Source of the DNA: Algoriphagus ratkowskyi
Lineage (GTDB): Bacteria; Bacteroidota; Bacteroidia; Cytophagales; Cyclobacteriaceae
Direction: 5' to 3'
DNA: 64,000 nucleotides
NCBI RefSeq assembly: GCF_002150505.1
Contig: NZ_MSSV01000008.1
Span: 1 to 64,000, forward strand
How positions within the stretch are numbered: position 1 is the stretch's first letter; every line of letters starts with the position of its first letter. The position numbers were made by a program, and so were the translations under genes. A model generated the notes under the pieces. The model was not told the DNA's origin. It saw nothing but the letters and a program-made list of their open reading frames with translations, and did no database searches. Shown here piece by piece: positions 17,640 to 25,650 of the stretch.

Positions 17640-19337
17640 TTACTTGTTTGCGATTAGTGTTGGATTGAGTGTGCCTTCGAATGGAAATGATCCAAATTCG
17701 CCCACTGTCATGCTACCTTTAAAGCTTCCTGTGTCAACTTCTCCAGAGACTTCTACAAGGATATCCATACCACTGGCAGAGACATTAAAGGAGAAAGACA
17801 AAGTGCTTCCGCTTAAAACCACATTCTTGATGTCTGAAGTGGCCTTGCCAGAACCAGCTGGATCATCGTAGGTGATAGATCCTGCATAATCTGCACCGTC
17901 TTTACTGATAATCAGTGTGCCGCCAGAAGAACCAGCTGGACTTTCTGAAGTATAATCCCAGGTTCCTTCGATCTTTACAGTAGCATCGCTTTTATCATCC
18001 TTCGATTCTTTCTTCTTTGCTTTAGTTTCATAGTCGAATATAAATCCATCAATAACCATGTGTTTGATTTGAGAGTCCTCTGCGAACAGTGAATCAGTAC
18101 TCAAAATCAAATTAGCCATTTTGCCCTTTTCAATCGATCCGGCTACTTTACTCAATCCTAAGATTGAAGCTGGGTTGGTAGTCAAGGCTGCAAGAGCGGC
18201 TTTTTCAGAAAGACCATTAGCGATCATTGTCTGAAGTGCTTTCATAATATCTCCAGATTTAACTCCAGTAGTTGAAAATGCGAAAGGAATACCCGCTGCT
18301 TCCAATTTACTAGCCTGAGCCAGTGCTTCGTCATAGGATTTTTTCACTCTAGCATTCAATGCTTTTACTTCATCCTTAGCATCCTCTTTTTGAGCTTTGA
18401 TAGCTTTGTCATCTGGCAATTCCAGTTTTATAAGGACACCTGCATTAGAAGCTTTGATTACATCTATTATGCTTTCATACTCATCCAAATCCGTCAAGAC
18501 TAATTTGAAGCCTTTTTCTTTCTGAAGTCCAATAGCTCTTCTGATCTCCAATTCTGAAGAAGTGGAAAATAAAACAGGAATGCTGCCATTGACCACATCA
18601 TGCATAGCGCTATAAGTAGGAGTGATCTCGGGACGCTTCAGGCCAGCTACAGTGCTGTATTTCTGGGAGCGCTGTGAAGTAAGCTTGGTGTTGTCATATA
18701 TCTCACGGAATTTGGCCATCACGCCTATTGCCGTGCCTGGATACATTCCTCTAGAACCTCTGAAACTTGCTACCAGAGCAGTATTATCAGCGATTAAATT
18801 GGTAGAGTTATCAGAGCCTAAAAGTATTACTGCAGCTTTACCCGCAATCATACCGCCTTCTGGTAAAATCTGGGCTATTGTAAATCCGACTTTCCGTAAA
18901 TCATCGACCTTACTATCCTTGTAAGAAAACTGTTGTACTGCAGATCTCCATGGAGTGATTCCTGCTATTTCATCTGAAGGGTTTGAGGAGACAAAGTCAT
19001 CTGGACGTTCTACATCCTTTGGTCTTGTAATTCCTACATCACTTGCTCCAGCAATAAATCCTGGGTAAATGTATAGAGAGTCGCCAGCTATCACTTTTGC
19101 ATTGGCAGGTAGGCTTAGGTTGCTACCCACTCCTTGGATCAAGCCGTCTTTGACTAGGACTGTTGCTTTTATGCCAGCTTGACCTGGGGCAGTAAAGACA
19201 GTTGCATTCGTGATTGCATAGGTGTTTGTGATTCGTTTCTTTCCAGATGGGTCGCTTTGTGCAATAGCCAATGAAGAAGAAAGCCATCCTGCCACCAGCA
19301 TGCAAAAGACTCCTGCATTCAGTAGTTCTTTTTTCAT
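17640..19337 (-). CDS. Amidohydrolase-fold pseudoenzyme with C-terminal beta domain
   Basis: The product is 565 residues: signal peptide ending AIAQSD, then an amidohydrolase beta-sandwich and barrel (to about residue 430). A Lys/Asp-rich linker follows, and then a roughly 110-residue Gly/Ser-rich all-beta domain (from GTWDYTSESPAG) resembling a lipocalin-like or small beta-barrel domain. The metal motif reads PGFIAGASDVG, so HxH becomes Ala98 and Asp100, and no His replaces the two later ligands (LFSTSSE, LTDLDEY). It is the first gene of the trio. Loss of every metal His argues for a non-catalytic or altered role. Confidence 0.85.
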   Translation of the reverse strand: MKKELLNAGVFCMLVAGWLSSSLAIAQSDPSGKKRITNTYAITNATVFTAPGQAGIKATVLVKDGLIQGVGSNLSLPANAKVIAGDSLYIYPGFIAGASDVGITRPKDVERPDDFVSSNPSDEIAGITPWRSAVQQFSYKDSKVDDLRKVGFTIAQILPEGGMIAGKAAVILLGSDNSTNLIADNTALVASFRGSRGMYPGTAIGVMAKFREIYDNTKLTSQRSQKYSTVAGLKRPEITPTYSAMHDVVNGSIPVLFSTSSELEIRRAIGLQKEKGFKLVLTDLDEYESIIDVIKASNAGVLIKLELPDDKAIKAQKEDAKDEVKALNARVKKSYDEALAQASKLEAAGIPFAFSTTGVKSGDIMKALQTMIANGLSEKAALAALTTNPASILGLSKVAGSIEKGKMANLILSTDSLFAEDSQIKHMVIDGFIFDYETKAKKKESKDDKSDATVKIEGTWDYTSESPAGSSGGTLIISKDGADYAGSITYDDPAGSGKATSDIKNVVLSGSTLSFSFNVSASGMDILVEVSGEVDTGSFKGSMTVGEFGSFPFEGTLNPTLIANK

Positions 19338-19657
19338 ATGATTTAAATGGTTTTAAAGTAGTGAGTTCTTATTGATACTATGATATGAAAATAATCTTTT
19401 CTCATTTTCTCAAGTGTCAATATTCCGCTCAATAGATGGTGATATTTTAGAAAGCAAGCTAATCAAAGTGATTTTGGAATCCATTTGGAATTATTTTTTA
19501 CAACCCATTATTTGATCAATGGCAGGAAAATGGATATGAAATGCGGTTTCAATTCTACAAGATTATCAGTGCTAAATCTAAATTTATTTGGCTGGTAAAT
19601 AGTGTTTGGTTCTATGCTTTAGCTACTATCTTTGGTTCTATAGTTACCCCACAAAGA
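19338..19657. other. Divergent intergenic region
   Basis: This 320-base AT-rich stretch lies between the amidohydrolase set and the polysaccharide-type operon and must hold both promoters. I see no clear TTTG/TAnnTTTG pair and no strong palindrome. The response-regulator frame stays open back to an ATG at 19541, but that extension has no receiver-domain sequence, so I read it as untranslated. Confidence 0.4.
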
Positions 19658-20020
19658 ATGAAAAGAATCCTGATAATTGAGGATGATTTGCTGATTTCTA
19701 GTCTTGTTCAATTCCGTCTAAAAAAGGATGGATATGAAACTTTATTAGCACAAGATGGGAATGCAGGAATCGATGCAATAAACACTGAGTATCTTGATAT
19801 GATCATTACAGATGTGATGATTCCATATAAAAACGGGATAGAAATAATTCATCATGCTAGAAACACCAAGCCTGAGATTCCCATAATTGTACTGAGTTCG
19901 CTTGGAGAAGAAGAAAAAATTGTGTTAGAAGCTTTTAATCTGGGCGTTTCAGATTTTATCCCAAAACCATTTAATCCTAATGAATTGGCGATTCGTGTAA
20001 AACGAATCTTTAAGTCTTAA
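19658..20020 (+). CDS. Single-domain response regulator (CheY-like receiver)
   Basis: The product is 120 residues and holds only a receiver domain. It opens MKRILIIEDDLL with the acidic pair, has the phospho-acceptor Asp in IITDVMIP, a Ser in VLSS and the conserved Lys in IPKPFNP. I chose the ATG at 19658 because the receiver fold begins exactly there. No output domain and no histidine kinase is nearby, so it probably acts by protein contact. It heads a five-gene operon whose next gene begins 3 bases after its stop, implying that it controls a neighbour, perhaps the HEAT-repeat protein or the synthase. Confidence 0.92.
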   Translation: MKRILIIEDDLLISSLVQFRLKKDGYETLLAQDGNAGIDAINTEYLDMIITDVMIPYKNGIEIIHHARNTKPEIPIIVLSSLGEEEKIVLEAFNLGVSDFIPKPFNPNELAIRVKRIFKS

Positions 20021-20023
20021 TTG

Positions 20024-21574
20024 ATGGCAGTTAGAACCATAGTTGTATTTGTGTTCTTGCTGTTTTTGTTGAGCAAAGCAAGTATTGTTTTAGGTCAGGA
20101 TGAAAAGATTTTCCCTGATTCTACATCCTTTGTGGATTTTTTAATTAGTCAGGGAGAAATCCCAGGTTTGCAATTTCAACTAGTGAACTCTTCCGGTCAA
20201 TTATTGATCGACAGTACTGGGGAAACAGGAAGTTTAGCAGAGTTCTCTGCAGCTCATACATTGAAGAATACAATCTATCAGCCTGATTCCGTCACTTCAA
20301 CTATCCAATATCTTATATTTTCTGAGCCCTATACTTTTGAAGCGACGCAAGAGTATGTTTCAAATCTTCTTAGAAATGGCGACATAGAGCTACTTGGAAA
20401 TGAAATTTGGAATGGGAAGGATTTGATTTCTCTGGCAAGTAAAGAAATTTATACACCCTTACTCTCCGGGAATTATTTTTCATACTTTGCTGATTTAAAG
20501 ATTTTTATAGTCGCACTGACTATTTCTCTCTTCTTAGTCTTTGCTGTATTAATGATCGTTTTCATGTTGGTATTCAAAGCGAGGAGAAATCACAACGAAA
20601 AGTTGAAGGCCTTGTATGACCAATATATTGTAGGTCCATTGTCCGAGATTTTATTCGAAAAAACGCTAGAAGAACTCGAGTCTCTGAGTGATGAGGAGCT
20701 CTTTAAAAATTTTCCTGAAAAACAGCTTAAGAAGGCAGTTTTTGAACAGGTACTTGTGGAACGGATAATAGCTTTGAACAAGAAAATGAAAGGTGACTTT
20801 AAGCTGAAGCTAAAAGCACTTTACAAAAGATTGGATCTTCACACAGTTTCTATAAAAAAACTGAATAGTTCCAAATGGGCCAATGTGGTAATTGGACTGG
20901 TGGAAATCAATGAAATGGATTTGACTGAGGGGCTTAGTGAAGTAAAGAAGCATGTAAATTCTCCTAATTTTCATATAAGATCTCAGGCAGTTGCTACTAC
21001 ATTAAATCTATCTGATAGTGTCGATCTTTCTTTTCTCAGGGACCAGACTTTTCCACTTTCTCGCTGGCAACAAATGAATTACTTACGCATAATCAAATTC
21101 TTAAATTCTTCTCGAGAACTCCATATTAATACCTTATTTAGTTCTGAAAATCAGAGCATTCGTCTGTTTGGTTATAAGTTGGTTCGTGTGCTTGGACTTG
21201 TGGATCTTCTGGAAGAATTGGAAGAAAAATTTGCTGCAGTTTCGGACGAAGAGAAAATAGAGATTATTAAAGCCTTCGAATACCTAGGCGTTCCCGCACA
21301 ATCCAGCATGCTCAATGATAGTATGAGATCTGACAATGTCAAGTTGGTAACTATTGCAGGAAAGGCAGCGGGAGCGATTGGTGACGATAGCAATGCCAAA
21401 ATTATTTATGAAATATTAGAAACTTCTCCAGTCTTCGGATTACAGCTGGTTTTGCTAAGGAGTCTTCAGAATCTAAATGCAGGGCTGTATAATCAATTCA
21501 TTACCAAAGATTCAGACTCTGATCTACAAAGAATCAATGCGCACTTACTAGACCCATTGCTTCAAGATGTATAG
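20024..21574 (+). CDS. Membrane protein with cytoplasmic HEAT-like repeats
   Basis: The product is 516 residues. It has a signal peptide (VVFVFLLFLLSKASIVLGQ) and a periplasmic part of about 130 residues. One strong membrane helix (FIVALTISLFLVFAVLMIVF) lies near residues 165-185. A coiled, charged segment then leads into helical repeats of the HEAT type that fill the C-terminal half. I chose the ATG at 20024, directly after the regulator stop. No catalytic motif is seen. It overlaps the glycosyltransferase gene by 8 bases, so translation is coupled. It may connect the response regulator to the synthase in the membrane; that is inferred. Confidence 0.75.
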   Translation: MAVRTIVVFVFLLFLLSKASIVLGQDEKIFPDSTSFVDFLISQGEIPGLQFQLVNSSGQLLIDSTGETGSLAEFSAAHTLKNTIYQPDSVTSTIQYLIFSEPYTFEATQEYVSNLLRNGDIELLGNEIWNGKDLISLASKEIYTPLLSGNYFSYFADLKIFIVALTISLFLVFAVLMIVFMLVFKARRNHNEKLKALYDQYIVGPLSEILFEKTLEELESLSDEELFKNFPEKQLKKAVFEQVLVERIIALNKKMKGDFKLKLKALYKRLDLHTVSIKKLNSSKWANVVIGLVEINEMDLTEGLSEVKKHVNSPNFHIRSQAVATTLNLSDSVDLSFLRDQTFPLSRWQQMNYLRIIKFLNSSRELHINTLFSSENQSIRLFGYKLVRVLGLVDLLEELEEKFAAVSDEEKIEIIKAFEYLGVPAQSSMLNDSMRSDNVKLVTIAGKAAGAIGDDSNAKIIYEILETSPVFGLQLVLLRSLQNLNAGLYNQFITKDSDSDLQRINAHLLDPLLQDV

Positions 21575-23030
21575 TTTTCTTTTTCATTTTATTATGGAGG
21601 TTTTAGGAATAGCATTCTTATTCCTGAGTTTTTCTGTGATCGTTATTTACCTACTCATCATGATTCTAAGCACATTGGAAATGCGAGATCATCGAAGAAA
21701 AAATCGGTTTGCAGACTATCAAGATATTATCACATCACCTATCGCTCCTGGGGTTTCTATTTTGGCACCAGCCTACAATGAAGGGGAATCTATTGTTCAA
21801 AATGTAAAGAGTCTGCTTTCACTACACTATGGAAAGTTTGAAGTAGTGGTAATAAATGACGGTTCCAAAGACGAAACCTTAGCTAAGATGATCAATTCCT
21901 TCGAATTGGAGATCACCGATTTCGCTTACTATGCAGAAATCCCAGCGCAACCTGTACGAGGTATTTATAAGTCAAAAAACCGCTCTTATAATAGACTCAT
22001 TGTAATCGATAAGGAAAACGGGGGTAAAGCTGATGCATTGAACGCAGGGATTAATGTCTCTTCAAAGGAGATTTTGGCCTGTATAGATGTGGATTGTATT
22101 CTTTCACATGAATCTATCACCCGGATGGTTCGGCCATTTATGGAGGAGACGCACAGAAAAGTCATCGCCGTGGGAGGTGTGATCGGTATTGCTAATAATT
22201 GCGATGTGCAAGATGGTACGGTAACTAAGTACCGCGTGCCATCCACGCTTTTAGGTAGATTTCAAGTAATCGAATACTGTAGAGCTTTTCTGATGGGAAG
22301 AATGGCTTGGAAGCGTTTAAATGGACTAATGCTGATTTCAGGTGCATTTGGATTTTTTAACAGGGAGTTAGTAGTAGAAGTAGGAGGTTATTTTCCAAAG
22401 ACAGTAGGGGAAGATATGGAGCTTGTAGTCCGTATGCGACGCTATATGGAGGAGCGAAAAATTCCGTATAAAGTAAGTTTCGTGCCTGATCCTTTATGTT
22501 GGACAGAGGTGCCAGAACAAGAAGCTGTTCTTTCTAGACAGAGAAATCGATGGATGCGTGGTACTATAGAATCTCTTCAGCTACATCGAGCGACTCGTCT
22601 AAATCCAAACTATGGCATCATGGGTATGGTATCTTATCCCTATTGGAGTGTTTTTGAGAAAATGGCTCCGGTACTTGAATTGCTGGGTTTAATTTACACG
22701 ATGGTTATTGTTATTATTGGTGATTTTTCGGCATTCTATTTCATAGCTATCTTTATAGTTTTTTATTTACTTTCTATTCTGGTATCCTCCTTTAGCATCT
22801 TGTTTGAGCAGGTTTCTTACAATAGTTACAAAGACAAAAAGGATCTGAATAAGCTTATACTAACTATTTTACTTGAACCGATTTTAATTCATCCCAAGAT
22901 AGTCTATTGGGGTCTTGGGGGTCACTGGGACTTTATAAAAGGTAAAGGAGGTTGGGGCCAAATGATCCGTACTGGTTTTAAGAAATCAGATGACAAAAAA
23001 AATATGGACCATGACACTTTGAATTCTTGA
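21567..23030 (+). CDS. Processive GT2 glycosyltransferase (PgaC/cellulose-synthase-like)
   Basis: The product is 487 residues: an N-terminal membrane helix, a cytoplasmic GT-A domain and about four C-terminal helices. The motifs for processive beta-glycosyl transfer are intact: VVINDGSKDE (first Asp), CIDVDC (DxD), VGEDMEL (ED catalytic base) and QRNRWMRG (Q/RxxRW, holding the growing chain). Such enzymes polymerise UDP-sugars and thread the product through the membrane; PgaC-type poly-GlcNAc synthases are the closest pattern I recognise, but the sugar cannot be assigned. It overlaps the upstream HEAT gene by 8 bases and is followed closely by an outer-membrane exporter gene. An internal ATG at 21594 is a possible alternative start. 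Confidence 0.9.
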   Translation: MYSFLFHFIMEVLGIAFLFLSFSVIVIYLLIMILSTLEMRDHRRKNRFADYQDIITSPIAPGVSILAPAYNEGESIVQNVKSLLSLHYGKFEVVVINDGSKDETLAKMINSFELEITDFAYYAEIPAQPVRGIYKSKNRSYNRLIVIDKENGGKADALNAGINVSSKEILACIDVDCILSHESITRMVRPFMEETHRKVIAVGGVIGIANNCDVQDGTVTKYRVPSTLLGRFQVIEYCRAFLMGRMAWKRLNGLMLISGAFGFFNRELVVEVGGYFPKTVGEDMELVVRMRRYMEERKIPYKVSFVPDPLCWTEVPEQEAVLSRQRNRWMRGTIESLQLHRATRLNPNYGIMGMVSYPYWSVFEKMAPVLELLGLIYTMVIVIIGDFSAFYFIAIFIVFYLLSILVSSFSILFEQVSYNSYKDKKDLNKLILTILLEPILIHPKIVYWGLGGHWDFIKGKGGWGQMIRTGFKKSDDKKNMDHDTLNS

Positions 23031-23032
23031 TC

Positions 23033-24262
23033 GTGAAAAAAGCATTTATTCTTCTGATTTATTTTATGGGTTTTTCTATGGGTTTAAATGCCCAAGATTC
23101 ATTTGATCCAGATGTTTTGCTGGAGGAAGCCAGAACCTTGATTTTGGATGGGAAATATGATGCAGGCAGAAAGGTTGCTTTCCGTGCATTGGCCAACTAT
23201 CCTGAATACGCTGATATATTGATTTTGGTAGGCAGAAGCTATGCTTGGGAAGGGAAAAATGATTCGTCTTCTATCTATCTAGAGCGGGCGATTATTGCTT
23301 CACCAAATTATGAAGACGCTTATGCAGCGTATTTGGATAATTTGTCTTGGTCAGAACAGTACGAACAAGCAGCTGTAGTTTTGGCCAAGGCTCGAGAGAA
23401 TCTAGGGATGCCACTTCCTAATGGTATTCGGTATGTGGAATCTAGATTGCTTTATTATCAGGAAGAATATAATGCTGCCTATGATATTGCAGAGGAACTT
23501 TTTGAGAAAAAATTTAAAAGCGAAAGCCTCCTTGATTACATGCAGACTTTGAGGCGATTAAGACGAGATAATGCTGTTGGCCTAACCTACGATTACGATA
23601 ATTTTCAAGGAGATATAGCGCCATGGAATACATTTTCTCTCTATGCTAGGACAAGAACCAAACTAACTGGAGCTTTGATCGCCAGAGTGACGGAATCTTC
23701 ACGATTTGAGAGTACTGGTACATTGTTTGAATTGGACGCTTATCCTTCACTAGGTAAAAATGCATATGCCTATGTCAACATTGGTGGATCTGGTGCTAGT
23801 TTCTTTCCTGAGTTTCGTTTTGGCGCTTCCATCTATTATAATTTGCCCAAAGCTTGGGAAGTTGATGCTGGATTTAGATACCTGCAGTTTTCCGAATCTA
23901 CTACCATCTTTACTGCCTCTCTCGGAAAATATGTGGGCAATTGGTGGCTAAATTTACGTGGAAATTTGATTCCTGGAACTGGAAATAGTCTGGGAACTTC
24001 TGCCAATTTGCAGGCAAGATATTACTTTAAGACGGGAGAGGATTTCTTCTCTATTCAGCTGAGTACAGGTGTATCTCCCGATGAGGAAACTAGAGATCCT
24101 ACGCAGCTTCTAAACTCATATCGGGTTAAAATAGGCTACCAGCAATTGGTAACCAACCGTTTTATGCTCTTTGGATATACTGGTTACAGTCGTGATGAAC
24201 TTAGTCTTGATCGATTTAGAAATAATTTGAATTTATCTCTAGGCGTTGAATACCGATTTTGA
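23033..24262 (+). CDS. TPR plus YaiO-like outer-membrane beta-barrel protein
   Basis: The product is 409 residues: signal peptide (FILLIYFMGFSMGLNAQ), about four tetratricopeptide-like helical pairs (residues 30-170, for example YADILILVGRSYAWEG), then a C-terminal beta-barrel of about 230 residues ending VEYRF with a terminal aromatic. This is the domain order of YaiO-type and PgaA/BcsC-like polysaccharide export porins, where TPRs gather the polymer and the barrel lets it out. I chose the GTG at 23033 because MKKAFILL forms a normal signal peptide; a TTG two codons earlier overlaps the previous stop. It is the fourth gene of the operon. Confidence 0.82.
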   Translation: MKKAFILLIYFMGFSMGLNAQDSFDPDVLLEEARTLILDGKYDAGRKVAFRALANYPEYADILILVGRSYAWEGKNDSSSIYLERAIIASPNYEDAYAAYLDNLSWSEQYEQAAVVLAKARENLGMPLPNGIRYVESRLLYYQEEYNAAYDIAEELFEKKFKSESLLDYMQTLRRLRRDNAVGLTYDYDNFQGDIAPWNTFSLYARTRTKLTGALIARVTESSRFESTGTLFELDAYPSLGKNAYAYVNIGGSGASFFPEFRFGASIYYNLPKAWEVDAGFRYLQFSESTTIFTASLGKYVGNWWLNLRGNLIPGTGNSLGTSANLQARYYFKTGEDFFSIQLSTGVSPDEETRDPTQLLNSYRVKIGYQQLVTNRFMLFGYTGYSRDELSLDRFRNNLNLSLGVEYRF

Positions 24263-25452
24263 TGAAAAAATTAGTTACAGAAGAGCTTAGAATTTCCTTT
24301 GGAGGAGTTATACCTTTCTTGTTGATAGTAGTATTTATACCATTGATCAGTTATTTGATATGGCTTTTTTACCCAGCCAAGCAGTTGGAGATTGTAGTGA
24401 TTGATAAAACAGTTCCTACTGATACCTACCAGGAGCATCATGCACTGTTTTGGACACTTAAGCATTTGAAGATTCAGAACAAGAATAATGATTTTTATGA
24501 CGAAGAAACAGATTACTTTGGATTCTTCCCTGATAATACACCTTCTTTTGGGACTTCAAATGACCTTTTGCAACTTGATGAAAATGAGATAATAGAGACT
24601 GCTACAAATCTTGATGTACTTTATTTTGCGGATACTTATGGTGTATTTGAAGAGGATTTTAAAGAACATAATTCTGATGAGGTTTCAAAAAAGATTTATG
24701 GCGGCTTGAATCGAGGTGATATCAACTTATTACGCGAAGCAGTTGCTCAAAAGAAAACCATCATTGCAGAGTTCAATACCATGGCCTCGCCAACACCTGT
24801 AGGAATCAGAACGGAGTTTGAAAATTTGATGGGTCTTAAATGGACAGGCTGGATTGCTCGTTATTTTGAAGAAATGGATTCTACCATCAATACTGACTTG
24901 CCCAAATGGTTCATCAGTCAATACCTAGAACAGCATGAAAATAATTGGGTACCTGCTGGGCCTGGAATTGTTTTCGTGCATGAAAAAGGGAGAGTAGAAG
25001 CCTTTTCGGATGGTTTAGATTACTTTGGAGAAATACCCAAAATCCGAACTCAGCGAATCAATCAGCAGGGTTTTAAGCTTCCAGAGTTAGTTCCATATCC
25101 AGAGTGGTTTGATATAGTATTGATAGAACGTGACTATCAGGTAATATCTTTTTATGATATTGACCCATCTACGAAAGGCAAGGAAAAGCTAAGAGACATG
25201 GGACTACCTCGCTTCTTTCCTGCTGCTGTCTTCAAAAATGTAGGAGAAGGGCAATTTTACTATTTCGCTGGTGATTTTTCAGATTTGCGGAGCTCCATTG
25301 GTTCGGTGCATTTTACGGGCCTACCTATGCTTTGGAGAGGATTTCACCTCGTGTCAGATTATAAGGATAGAAAGAGCTTTTATTGGAATTACTTTTATCC
25401 CTTACTTTCTCAGATTTTAGAAAAAGCAGCTCGCGAAAAACAAAAGGATTAA
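24262..25452 (+). CDS. Membrane-anchored protein of unknown family in the polysaccharide operon
   Basis: The product is 396 residues. One N-terminal helix (PFLLIVVFIPLISYLIWLF, about residues 17-35) anchors a large domain that is probably periplasmic. Parts of it look Rossmann or glutamine-amidotransferase-like: VLYFADTYGVF, then an IIAEFNTMASPTP strand-turn. I see no established catalytic triad and cannot name a family. The ATG at 24262 overlaps the stop of the barrel gene by one base, so it is translationally coupled. By position it could modify, cut or guide the polymer, as PgaB or PelA do elsewhere, but its sequence does not match the deacetylase motifs of those proteins. Confidence 0.7.
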   Translation: MKKLVTEELRISFGGVIPFLLIVVFIPLISYLIWLFYPAKQLEIVVIDKTVPTDTYQEHHALFWTLKHLKIQNKNNDFYDEETDYFGFFPDNTPSFGTSNDLLQLDENEIIETATNLDVLYFADTYGVFEEDFKEHNSDEVSKKIYGGLNRGDINLLREAVAQKKTIIAEFNTMASPTPVGIRTEFENLMGLKWTGWIARYFEEMDSTINTDLPKWFISQYLEQHENNWVPAGPGIVFVHEKGRVEAFSDGLDYFGEIPKIRTQRINQQGFKLPELVPYPEWFDIVLIERDYQVISFYDIDPSTKGKEKLRDMGLPRFFPAAVFKNVGEGQFYYFAGDFSDLRSSIGSVHFTGLPMLWRGFHLVSDYKDRKSFYWNYFYPLLSQILEKAAREKQKD

Positions 25453-25650
25453 TATTAATATAAATATCCGCAACGATGTCAGTAACCTGTTTTTCTTTGT
25501 TAATCTGTACGCAGACTGAAGAGAGATGGAAGCAAGCTGACTTGATTTAACGAGAGAATAACTAATCTTTAGTTACTGAGTTTCCCTAAAGCTTAAACAG
25601 TAATTGTGATAGCCATGCATTGGAAGACAAGCGTTTATACAAGTGACGTA

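Noticed and set aside
19541-19657. Longer start for the response regulator
   Set aside because: The extra 39 residues have no receiver sequence, and the fold begins exactly at the ATG at 19658.
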